64,000 nucleotides of DNA from Urechis unicinctus (taxonomy: Eukaryota > Annelida > Polychaeta > Xenopneusta > Urechidae), in contig CM067353.1 of the NCBI GenBank assembly GCA_034190875.2, positions 38,368,146-38,432,145 on the forward strand. Direction: 5' to 3'. The translations under genes were made by a program, and so were the position numbers. The notes under the pieces are model-generated. The model made no database searches. It was not told the DNA's origin and was given only the letters and a program-made list of their open reading frames with translations. Shown here piece after piece: positions 13,502 through 25,600 of this stretch (position 1 is the first letter of the stretch; the number at the start of each line of letters is the position of its first letter).

Positions 13502-13774
13502 TTAATTTCCAGCCCTGTTGCTGAAGACTGAACTGTAGACTTAATCTGAACATCTGGTGAATGTTTTGTCACAGAATCAACATGAGAGAGTATTAGTTTT
13601 TACTTCCTTTACTTAATAACAAGAGATTGATCCATATGACATGTGTATTGATGATCAACCTAATCAGGTTTTGACAAGAATTAATGTTGTGTAATGTATT
13701 ACATAGACTTCCTTTATTTCTTATGATATAAGACTGATAGACAGTTTGACAAGTTAATTTTATGTGTGTAACAG

Positions 13775-13854
13775 AATGTGCAACTATAGCTGGTGCACAG
13801 CAGGAGAATCATCTTTTGCTGTATCGTACAGGCAAGCTGTTGTGGACTCACTAA
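13775..13854 (+). CDS. Candidate terminal exon, unknown product
   Basis: After a TGTGTGTAACAG acceptor-like site the frame starting at 13777 reads 25 codons to TAA at 13852. The translated piece (TIAGAQQENHLLLYRTGKLL followed by WTH) looks protein-like, and an AATAAA lies 410 bases downstream. No upstream exon was found, the exon is very short, and another frame is open over 13764-14105, so this remains a guess. Confidence 0.15.
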
Positions 13855-14264
13855 TTGTGTCCAGATGGAAACCCTCCAAGACTCTTAAAAGTATATTACT
13901 GCTAGTGCAACATAAGATGCTGATGTGGTATTTCTTGCTGATCATTTTCAAATTTATCTGTTCTAATGCCCTCAATTATCTGCTTGATTTCCTGATCACT
14001 GATCCTTATGAGGTCAATACATTCAGTCAATTGAGGTCCATTTCTTTTGCTAAATCATCTCTGAATGCTTATATTGTGGATACATGTCTGGTAGAGTTTA
14101 GGTGACCCTAGATAAGCAAATGAACTACAATCAAAGTTTAATCATCAGCAAAACAAATTCATTGTCTACCTATTCCTGACCTTGACAGATCCTTCAGCAC
14201 ATTGCCTGCAGATGCAGATGTATTTATTTTATTTTATAACTACTTGTTATTATGTAGCTAACTG

Positions 14265-14270
14265 AATAAA
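14265..14270 (+). terminator. Possible polyadenylation signal AATAAA
   Basis: Canonical hexamer downstream of the candidate exon at 13775. A single hexamer is expected often by chance in DNA this AT-rich. Confidence 0.15.
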
Positions 14271-14712
14271 GGCAATATATTTAAAACTTAAAGATTGTTT
14301 AATCCATGTTTTATTCAAAGTGTCCTGAGGGGATTTATATCATTCACATAGAGAAATGAGATTCAGGGAAATTCACAAAGTTAATTCAATGTCCAATAAA
14401 GGTATAAAACATGTAATAAAGAATATAAAATGAATCAGTTTGAGGTCAGTGTGACGCTGGATGAAGCATATTGTGAATATATGCAGGAATATATGCATTT
14501 GGACACGACATAATATGACAGGAACATACCCTGTTGCCCTGTTGCCTAGCCCTACTGCCCTACAAGACATTACCGTTCGACCGGGAACTATACGGCTGGT
14601 TTGCATGATTCCCGTTAATATTTAACCATACGAAAATAAATCATTAAAACGTATAATATAAGAGCGAAGACTGGATTCTTAACGCTCCGTGATGCTGCCT
14701 CCACCTCTACAG

Positions 14713-15017
14713 GTTCATGCTGCGTAAATATAGCCGCTCAGAACTTCACAGAAGCCTGTCAACCCGACAGGGCCGCAAGATTGTCGCTGTGTCACACGGC
14801 GATTACTAATGACAGCTGTTTGGACTCTCCCGATTCAAGGGACGAGGATTGTTGTCCAACATCGTTGACAGACAGATTACAGTGTCCAGAGTGGTTAAAT
14901 AACATGAAGCTGCCCAAGGCAATCGATATGTATAATAGTTACAGCAATAACATAAATGATGGTAATTTGATTATCCACGAATCAGAGAATAAATACGTGC
15001 CCTACAAGCATTTTTGA
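14713..15017 (+). CDS. Candidate Cys-rich exon, unknown product
   Basis: A frame open from 14640 to TGA at 15015 (125 codons) has no early ATG. A pyrimidine-rich tract with CTACAG at 14706-14711 gives a plausible acceptor at about 14712. The translated part is rich in Cys pairs (SCCVN, ACQPD, LCHT, DCCPTS, LQCPEW) and then polar. A possible donor (GATG then GTAATT) lies at 14962. I do not recognise it. An open frame of this length is expected about once or more by chance in 64 kb, so the evidence is only moderate. Confidence 0.25.
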
Positions 15018-15376
15018 CATGGAATCGTCCGTGCTGCAACATTAGTAGGGCGGACAAACGCGGCGCCGATCTCGTTTGGACAAGGCCGTTTTTAGGCCGT
15101 TTGGTAGTCTCATGTAAATGACCATTGACAACTAATGACGCAATGATACATTTTGTTCTTTTAATATATTATTAATGAAGAATAGCTTTTCATTTGGTAC
15201 AATTTTCGTTTTTCTTGCTGGTATTTAATGTGGTGCTAATCGCCGACGAAAATGACGGGGCCATAAAAGTTGTGTCGTGATTTATGTACCTAAGGAAAAA
15301 GGGCCGTACCTATATATTCTCCATACGATTGCTATATAAATTATACCAAAATGTAGAAGAATGAAAGTGATATGTC
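15018..15376. other. Unassigned stretch, locally CpG-rich
   Basis: The part at 15050-15100 contains several CpG words (GGACAAACGCGGCGCCGATC), unusual for this window. A promoter is possible but no core elements were recognised. Confidence 0.3.
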
Positions 15377-15494
15377 GATCCGAGTGATAATCGATCAGAT
15401 TTTCGAGTTAAATGTTTTTTAAATCGCGATTTTGCCGCTTCAAAACCGGATAATTCACCGAAACTCAAATAACTTTACGATTATCACTCGGATC
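15377..15494. repeat. Perfect 17-bp inverted repeat, 84-base spacer
   Basis: Arms 15377-15393 (GATCCGAGTGATAATCG) and 15478-15494 are exact inverted complements. The spacer is AT-rich and without recognised features. Confidence 0.9.
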
Positions 15495-15607
15495 CACACA
15501 AAGTAGACTCTCCTCGGCACATCCGTATGATTATCTCTTCTGTAGAACCAAGAATAAAGCGGTACGGTCAATTTAAAGACACCATGTATTCTGCTTATTT
15601 TCATTGA

Positions 15608-15670
15608 GAAATCTCCCAACGCCATATAGCTTCGGCGCCATGGCAACGGTCCGCGTCCTTGGGAGATTTC
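15608..15670. repeat. 12-bp inverted repeat
   Basis: Arms 15608-15619 (GAAATCTCCCAA) and 15659-15670 are exact inverted complements with a 39-base loop. The loop contains the ATG at 15640 of the candidate first exon. Confidence 0.8.
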
Positions 15671-15708
15671 ATATTGCGACTTTGTCAAAGGTTGGCAAGT
15701 CACGTATT
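15640..15708 (+). CDS. Candidate first coding exon
   Basis: ATG at 15640 sits in a strong animal start context (GCGCCATGG). It reads 23 codons (MATVRVLGRFHIATLSKVGK then SRI) and meets a consensus donor GTAAGT at 15709, phase 0. The peptide is basic and amphipathic, as in mitochondrial presequences. A phase-0 acceptor at 16767 would join it to the recombinase exon, but that acceptor lacks a pyrimidine tract. The link is therefore speculative and the exon may belong to another gene or to none. Confidence 0.22.
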
Positions 15709-15801
15709 GTAAGTTCGTCGATATGGAATTTATCTGATTTACAAAATCAGTTGGACTGTTTCAGTCACTTGTACGATTCACAGCCATTTTGGCGTGTGTG
15801 A

Positions 15802-16758
15802 GTGAAACTGTTGGCATGCTTAAGTTACTTTTTAAATAATTTATGTCATACCGTTGAATCTATCAACCCTGCTTATTGGAACATCCCAATAAACTATTTG
15901 ACCTGCATAGGTTGGGAAACTCATCTCTTCTCTCCATCCCGTATCTCTTAACAAATGCGGTGGAACTCTGTTATGATACTCAGAATGCGACAAAACGGGT
16001 GTTATTCGAGGAGATATTCGTACTACGTAAACGATAGGAATCTATCTGGGGAAAAGAACATTTATCTTTCCACATGACACAACCAGTTCAAAACGATCCT
16101 CCACCAAATTATGCTACTTCCAACCTGACAAACCGCAACATGACATAATGCATATCCTGTTGGGGTTTTTCTAACCATGAAAGTTTTGTCAGACTTTTCC
16201 ATGACAGTTGGTTTTGTCACTACCGGACAAGAAACTGACAATTAAAACCTTTTAAGGGAAAAGAATGCAATAAAGATTTCTCGGGACAGTTACCACCGTG
16301 CGGGATGATGGTCGCCTGGTGGGTAAAGACAGAAGAGCATTCTTGCGTTGGAGTAGGATGCGGAAGAGGTTTGGGAACTTAAAGCGCTACAGTTAACTGG
16401 GTCACGGGGTATCTGAATAGTTTGGAGGTCTTAACGGACTCGATGGGCGCATACGCGCTCGTGACACTCAGAGCGCGAGAGCGGCTATGAGTGGGGAATA
16501 GCAAAATAACACTGCTGGTGGTTTTGTGATATCAATGGCTATTAGTGAGTGACAATTTCCCAATAGAAGCATTTAGAGGGGTTATGAAAAAGTCCAGAGC
16601 ACAAAGTCAACATTTTGACCATCTGTATCACAGATACTCACTTTAAATGAGGATTTCTTAGCATACAATTTCTACAAGGAGGCCACAAATAACCAAGTTA
16701 AAGCTTTACATTTGCATGTTATAGTTAAATGTGGACATAATTACACATTAAAATCTGA
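15802..16758. other. Unassigned stretch upstream of the recombinase gene
   Basis: No coding exon seen. A short CpG-rich part at 16440-16495 contains a 7-bp inverted repeat (CGCGCTC at 16454). If the exon at 15640 is real this would be intron. Confidence 0.4.
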
Positions 16759-16767
16759 GGGGCTGAG

Positions 16768-18185
16768 TTATCCAAAATAGATGAACGGAAGGCATTCGCA
16801 AAATTGCGCAATGCTGGAATTGTTGAACAAAACAAGACAAAGACACCGAATTGTTTTGAACGCATCAAACGGAGTTCCACTAAGGCCGAAACTGTCCATT
16901 ACTCATCGTGCAAAGGGGCGTACAGCAAGCTATACTTCTATCGGCACCGGCGCCAATGCAAGGAGGAGATGAGGCCAAAACCAATTTCGGCAATGGTCAT
17001 CAACTCAAAGGAAGGCAATGATTTTAAAGAGATTTTAAGTAGCTTCCACAGCAATGCCGTTGGAGACTGTTGCAGAAAAGACAGCACAATAAAAATGATA
17101 GGCAAGCATCTTTGGGCAAAGAAGAAGTACGCAAATCAGTTATGGCTGATATGCGCATGCTTGCAAGTCTGTACTTAGAAGTTCAAAAGCAAGATGACTC
17201 TGAAATGAAGGATGCTGGAGACATGTTCCACCGCGGCAACTGGACAACGCTTAGAGAAGCAATCACTAGCCTCACATCAGATGACAAAACACTCAAATAT
17301 GGATTGAAGAATTCATTATATTATCTACTGATGCGATCAGCTGAAATATTACAGGGAGAGGCCCTTATGCTTTCTGGGGAACAGGGAAAGGAACAGGTAG
17401 AGGAGCTTGGGCATTTTAAAAGCCTGCTCAAGCACCACCAGAACCTGATGTTCAGTGATTGTAAATATCTGATTAACAAATCAAGACAAGAACCCTTAAG
17501 GCTGCCCGAGAGGACTACCCCGGAAGAAGTTATGGTGAAACTCAGAAACCACACAGTGGATCGCATCACATACCTTTCAGGAATCACTATCGATGAATTT
17601 GCCACTTCCGAATTTGTTGAGCTAAGGAATCTGACTTGTAGTAGGCTCACACGTTTCAATGCAAGGCGAGGTGGGGAGCCTTGTAAAATGACCATCAAAC
17701 AATGGACTGAACGAAGAAAATGGCAAACCGATGACGATTACCATTCCTCTGAATTGGACGTAACCTACTGTACGGGTAAGGGTAATCACTTGGTAAGCAT
17801 CATCATCCCAAAAGATGCAATGGATTTACTTGCCGACAATGAAAGGAGAAGTGGCGCAAATATATTGGAGGAAAACACATTCATTTTCCCCATATTGGAT
17901 TCTCACGGCATGTGGCTGGATGGAGCGCCACGGAAGCAGTGATGAAAAAAGCAGGCATTGACTGCAGTCTGGTAAATGCTACCAACCAAAGAGCTCGCAT
18001 CTCTACATTATACGCTCAACAGGACGTCTCCCACCAAGATCGCGAGTTGTTTTACAAACACATGGGGCATTCGTCCGAGGTCAACCGCGGTACCTACCAG
18101 AGGCCGCTGCCCGCTCTTGCTGTGTCTCGAGTTGGCGCGTTCCTCAACAACTTGGACACGACGGCACAAATGGTCGGTAAAACTG
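16768..18185 (+). CDS. Tyrosine-recombinase-like protein, main exon (frame broken)
   Basis: Encodes most of a protein of a multi-copy animal family that carries a tyrosine recombinase (phage-integrase-like) fold. The frame is open from 16759 without an early ATG, so an upstream exon or a lost start is implied. In order: a C2HC finger at about 16900-16959 whose first Cys is Tyr (TAC at 16900) while Cys 16909, His 16945 and Cys 16957 remain; a helical core-binding part; ARRGGE with the first Arg at 17664-17669; Lys at 17778; Arg at 17990-17998 in QRARISTLYA; HMGHS with His at 18068; nucleophile Tyr at 18095. The frame changes between about 17100 and 17120 and again near 17907, each by the equivalent of one lost base. 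A GTGAAT donor at 18186 ends the exon in phase 1. The breaks may be mutations or sequencing errors. Family membership is from memory of the motifs; a Crypton-like or domesticated origin is possible. Confidence 0.8.
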
Positions 18186-18555
18186 GTGAATATTCTGTCT
18201 TGATTGAGACGATGAATGGCACTTCTCAGAGTGCAATTAGTCTTTCTGTGCTCTGTTTATATAGATAATGCTTTGTTGTGACTGGTGGTAGAACTAAAAA
18301 AAATAATACTTGAATATATGGCGTTGTATGGATGCCAATGCATAATTCAAGTGTCGGGCGGCAGGATAAATTATATATATGTGTTTCCTTTATGTGGTAT
18401 GGCCAGATTCACTTGAAGTTTATGATCCTGCCAATTTCCAATTGAATGGTCAGTGACAATTTTTTTTTATGCTATCATATATGTGAGCTATTGATTGGTG
18501 TTTCAAGTTTGGGTTTAGAATATATTTAAGTAATTGGTAGGAAATGTTTTTGCAG
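18186..18555 (+). other. Intron 1 of the recombinase-like gene
   Basis: A 370-bp GT-AG intron. Donor G then GTGAAT at 18186, acceptor TTTTTGCAG ending at 18555. Phase 1 on both sides, so the reading frame passes from Lys-Thr into Glu-Ser-Ala without loss. Confidence 0.65.
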
Positions 18556-18705
18556 AATCAGCTCTAGTTGCACCTGATGAAGATAACAGTTGTGATGAGG
18601 GCCCAATGGAAAAGCGCTGCAAATGGGATTCTGCCCAGACAAGCATCATCCACAAGGCTTTTGGACAGTATATCAAGCTTCCAAGTCCCAAACGCAAACT
18701 GCCTG
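18556..18705 (+). CDS. Recombinase-like gene, exon 2
   Basis: A 150-bp exon in the frame predicted by the phase-1 intron. It encodes an acidic linker (APDEDNSCDEGP) followed by a segment beginning CKWDSAQTSIIHKAFGQYIK. The Trp, the helix and the KLPG ending are the first part of a short Myb/SANT-like C-terminal domain that, in related animal proteins as I recall them, follows the recombinase core. The exon ends at a GTAACA donor at 18706, again phase 1. The domain may bind DNA; that is inference from the fold resemblance. Confidence 0.7.
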
Positions 18706-18814
18706 GTAACAGTTATATGACTGAAAGCTGTTAATGCGTGAATTTTTAATGTTAACTGTATTATCAAGCGGACATGTTGATTAATGTCGGGTGTTTTTAA
18801 ACTCTGTCCCCCAG
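18706..18814 (+). other. Intron 2 of the recombinase-like gene
   Basis: A 109-bp intron with donor GTAACA and acceptor CTCTGTCCCCCAG ending at 18814, a good pyrimidine tract. Phase 1. Confidence 0.7.
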
Positions 18815-18945
18815 GAAAACAAGAGATTATGCGCATCATCCAAGAGAACGGCATAACCTATCCGTACAACAAAGTTCGTACCAAAATAATGAAGGAGCAG
18901 CGGAAAGCCCAGTCAATGACAAGGAAATCCCTTAACTTTGAATGA
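18815..18945 (+). CDS. Recombinase-like gene, last exon
   Basis: Continues the exon 2 frame as Gly-Lys and then QEIMRIIQENGITYPYNKVR, a basic end (TKIMKEQRKAQSMTRKSLNF) and TGA at 18943. It completes the Myb/SANT-like tail (LPGK, a helix, then a basic segment). No frame damage is seen in exons 2 and 3, in contrast to exon 1. The last eleven coding bases plus the stop lie within the first unit of the 31-bp tandem repeat that follows. Confidence 0.7.
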
Positions 18946-19055
18946 TTATCAAGCATGAAATGTTAACTTTGAATGATTATCAAGCATGAAATGTTAACTT
19001 TAAATGATTATCAAGCATAAAATGTTAACTTTAAATGATTATCAAGCATGAAATG
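18934..19055 (+). repeat. 31-bp tandem repeat, four copies
   Basis: Units start at 18934, 18965, 18996 and 19027 (each begins AACTTT and contains ATGATTATCAAGCAT). Copies 1 and 2 are identical; copies 3 and 4 carry a shared G to A change (AACTTTAAATG) and copy 3 one more. The first copy includes the stop codon of the recombinase-like gene, so later copies look like duplications of the gene end and start of its 3' UTR. Confidence 0.95.
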
Positions 19056-19590
19056 GTTGTTGATTAAAGCATGTTTTTCTTCTCATATTCATTCTTTCTT
19101 TGTTTTAATTGAAGTTACTTTGCTTGATAACCTATCGATTACGTAATCTTTGTTAACACAAAACGATTTAATCAGGTGGGTTTTATAAACAACCATTATG
19201 TGCAAAAGTGAGAAATAATTACAGCTCAATATAAATCGCAACGGTAATCATGTTAAACATTGTCGTGATTGGTTGAGAACCGGCAGAATTTTCTCATTAA
19301 AAGGGTATTTTTATGTAAATATATCACAATTTTCTAATAGGCACACCAAAATGATCTGTTATATAATTTGTATTTCCAACCAATCTGGTCTTATGATAAT
19401 ACCAGCAATATTGGTATGCTTATGTTATAAAAAACCACCATGGGAGGCGAAGTTCCTTTGCCTAATGAGCAGTGTGCCCAGCAATCTGCATGCGTTATGA
19501 CAGTCACTGCTTTACTCAATCAATTGGACTTCTCTTTTGGGTTCTTTTCAATAAGGATGATGCAAATTGTATCTAACTCGTTGCATACTT
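19056..19590. other. Unassigned stretch, probable 3' flank
   Basis: AT-rich. No AATAAA close to the gene end was identified with confidence and no gene was seen. Confidence 0.4.
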
Positions 19591-19593
19591 AAT

Positions 19594-19611
19594 CCCCGGG
19601 GGGGGGGGGGG
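19594..19611 (+). repeat. C4G14 homopolymer tract
   Basis: CCCC followed by fourteen G, the only long G run in the window. Prone to length error in assemblies. Confidence 0.95.
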
Positions 19612-19644
19612 CACCTAAGTGTATAGAGGTAGTATATATGTGCC

Positions 19645-19790
19645 GCGCGACGGGGTATGCTTTTTCGGCCTCTCGACTTTTACGACGGGTTTTTGGGCCT
19701 CATACTTGTACGACGGGGTATGTTTTTCAGCTTCAATCTGTACGACGGGTTATACATTCGCATAATACCTTGTACGACGGGGTATGTGTT
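19645..19790 (+). repeat. CGACGGGG tandem repeat
   Basis: CGACGGG(G/T) occurs at 19647, 19683, 19711, 19743 and 19774 with spacing of 28-36 bp. Most copies read GTACGACGGGGTATG followed by a T-rich and then CT-rich stretch. CpG and GC are far above the local level. Confidence 0.8.
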
Positions 19791-19805
19791 GGTATGTGTT
19801 GGTTT

Positions 19806-19955
19806 AAAATGGTTGATTATATAAAATGGCCAAAATGGTTGGTTTTATAATATGATCAAAATGGTCGATTATATAAAAAGGCCAAAATGGTTGGTTTTAT
19901 AATATGGCCAAAATGGTCGATTATATAAAAAGGCCAAAATGGTTGGTTTTTTGCA
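19806..19955 (+). repeat. 26-bp tandem repeat with alternating halves
   Basis: Units start at 19806, 19832, 19858, 19884, 19910 and 19936. Each begins AAAATGGT and ends near GGCC. The units alternate between a GATTATATAAAA form and a GGTTTTATAATA form, giving a 52-bp higher-order period. Confidence 0.9.
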
Positions 19956-20175
19956 TGACAAAACCGTCATGACCTTTTTGGTACAACCATTTTGGAACAA
20001 AAAATTTAAAATCGTCGGAAATAAGTTTTGAATGAAGATAACTAAATAAAGCCATACAAGGCAGATGTTAAAATTTGGCATCCGCGATATCACATAATTT
20101 GAGCCCGCAAATGCAAAATAAGCAGATGACCCAAAATGGTCGGTTTTGTCTATATTGTCCAAAATGGTTGCAATT
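19956..20175. repeat. CCAAAATGG-motif cluster, second locus
   Basis: Scattered copies of CCAAAATGG and its complement lead into the TA array through GTCCAAAATGGTTGCAATTG, similar to 8251-8270. It contains an open minus frame that is not gene-like. Confidence 0.65.
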
Positions 20176-20179
20176 GTAA

Positions 20180-22699
<2,520 letters not shown>

Positions 22700-25600
22700 C
22701 GTCTATGATCGGCTCCCCCAGCCGCCGCCGTTTCCCTCACTTTGTCGAAAAAGTGCTCGCAACGGACTAGTTGTGTACCGCATCGATAATAAAAGATAAT
22801 GATGGCACTTTGCATGGAACTGACGTCATTTTTAATCATTCATAGTCGCTGATTGACAACTGCTGTTGGAATGCTCTGTCGATCATAATTCATCCATAAG
22901 ACCCGATAACTCCGGCATTCGTTCTAATTACTTATATTTTTACGACTTTTTTTATCTCCACTATATAAGGTAAATAAGATACGTGTCATTTCAAAAGTTT
23001 TGCTTACTGCTAAGCCGAAGATAAAGGAGAGCAAATAATGCATATGAGAACCTAATTCCATAGTATATGCAGTATTAAGAAGCGGGATGTAGCTAGATAT
23101 GCAATCATATTTTCGTTTTGACCATGGGTATAAGCGTGTTGTGTATCTTTAAGAAGGAACAGGTGGTAAGGCATTTGAACTGGCGCATCTGGTTGGAGAT
23201 GTAGGATACCATAATGTACTTTCATCTTTGAATAATTGGTACATTACAAAGCTTATTTTCTTCCATACCCTTGCATACCATTTTATGATATGTATTAACG
23301 ACTTTCGGCAGATTGGTAAAGACGTACCATACAAGTAGTGATAATTGCTGCTTCAAGATGTCGGTGTTGAATGTCTTAAACACAAAGACACTGCCAAGAT
23401 CAACAAATAGGTCGAAATTGCCATCGCCGTTGAGTTTAAAGCGGCAATTTTTTTTCGTATTTCATTAATCGATGATAGTGAAGGCTTAGTGAATTCGTTA
23501 CTTTATGATCCATTGTTCTTGCATTTTGGTATATTCAGACAAAGAAACGACATAAGAATGTTGTAACACGATGCTTATTGTTTCCATTATATTTTGTCGG
23601 CGTCACAAAGCAGTTTGTGTTGCGCAAACGACAACTGCTTGTTTATCAAAGCTAGACTTATGTTGTAAATACTCATAAGCGCCACCGAACCATAAACCAC
23701 CAAACAAAAACTGATCATATAAGAATATTTAATCTCATCCAAGCTTTGCCTGTACATGGTCAGAAATTCACGCAAGGTTATTTGATACACCTGTATTGTT
23801 ATACAGATATTCCAATATTATCGTTCAAAACACCTTGCAGCTATCCATTGTCATAGAAGAACGACTGCAACGTATAGATACATAGCAACTACCTGATGTC
23901 ATCCAAACGCACTCAGTAAATTTCAAAATCATTCATTAAATTGGATCCAGGCACACACTAGTGCACGTCATCATTGATTGATTGATGTGCATTACACTTC
24001 ACCAAACTATGCTCCCAATTCGCCATTTAGCGTTCTAGTCCGATGTTTCCATGAAACCAATCAATATGTGTCGTATATGGCGATGGATTTTCAATTTTAG
24101 CTGTAGTGTTGCTAAATCATTAGTGCGGCCACTGTTTGTAATATGAACAAAAAATGCGATTTCCTTTTTGTCGTTCGATCTAACATGGCCCATGTTCTGA
24201 GGAAATATTCACGGTGAAATATTTTACTTTCTGTTACCTATGACGAGGTATGTATCAATAGTATTTGTCACATGTTTTAGTCATGTCAATGTCACAACCT
24301 GCATGTGAGTATATATCTTTGTTTTCATGCATCTATGCGAGTAAGGGAATGGAAGTGTGAGTTTATATGCGTATATGGCGTATAAGGTGGTATTGGAATA
24401 CTCAGTCAACAGTCAACTGGTTAATCAACATTGTTGAATTTTCAACCTGACAATAGTTCGATGGAAAGATAAACCCCCTTTTTGTCAATCAGTCTAAACA
24501 TGCAACTCCTTGAAATACCAACCAAAATAAACCAATTGTTAAAAATGGACTACGGTAATTGCACATAAACCAATATCATTGCTTCATAACGTCGTAAATC
24601 ATAACCACTGTAAATCACCTTTAGTAATATAGGTTAAGAGCCATTAGTATATCATTATGTTTATACGGGCACTGTACGTCTATTAATTTTGTTTTTATTA
24701 CTGTTGCATTTCTTCTCGCCAAACTAATGGTGTAATATATTTTACATAATACTGCCGCGTTGATGTATTGCGACACGTCAAGTATAACCAGGTGAATATT
24801 TAGTTATGTTTAAACTATTCGCCGTCTAAGAACATCAGAACGAGCTTAACAAGCTGAATATATCCATGGACATCAATGAGAAATGTACCGATTTATCATA
24901 ATCCATAGCTCTGCAGTCAATCGATTAAGCTGCAATGCTAGTAACTGCATTAAATACAGCATTCGCTAAGTTACAGGCCAGATACGTCATTAGTACTGAG
25001 CAGAGCAGCATGGCACTGCGGATATTTCACAGAAACCAGCAATAACTTATGATTCAGATTAACCGACCACCAATCAAATAGAGTTCTTAGAACTTTTATC
25101 ACCAGTTATGTTACTCACAATAAAGAACTGAAGTCATTTGAGAACGCGTTGGCTCTTGTGTGGCTGCTCCACGGTAGAAGCATTAAACATAAAAAAACTT
25201 CCATTATATAATCAGCTTCACTACGCTACAAGCAACTTGGATACACCGGCGGATATGTTTAACTATGAGATCAGCATAATATCTACAGTTGCGATGATAT
25301 AGTAACGCAGTAGTTCTCTCTGTGCAGCCAACTGTCTTTACACCAGGATCCGATATATATAGGCAACACACCAGTCGTATTTAGAACATGTGGACCGGTT
25401 ACGGAAACCTAAACGCTTGCTAAATATATATGAGGGAACGGTTACTATATTATGGCATAAATGAATCAGCATTGCAGCATTCATTCAAATCTGTGTCCTA
25501 CATCTACTGTGCTACGATGTCGCAACACAAAATTAAATTTGACTCGTAACAAGTACAAGTATTGTCAATAACTGACGAAAGCGTTAACTTTTCAACTCAC

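Larger units (their letters stand above)
9990..14330. other. Region of different texture, possible introns of a gene
   Basis: This 4.3-kb stretch has almost no TA alternation, looks richer in TGT, CTG and CTT words than its flanks, and is where most of the non-microsatellite tandem repeats lie. It could be intron and 3'-end sequence of a plus-strand gene, with a candidate terminal exon at 13775-13854 and an AATAAA at 14265. No exon with a recognised product was found. Confidence 0.3.

Noticed and set aside
13764..14105. 113-codon plus frame
   Set aside because: No recognisable motif, hydrophobic by composition, and it competes with another frame in the same place.
18934..19955. CRISPR-like look of spaced repeats near 18934-19055 and 19645-19790
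   Set aside because: Units are contiguous or irregular tandem repeats without unique equal-length spacers, and the window is eukaryotic.
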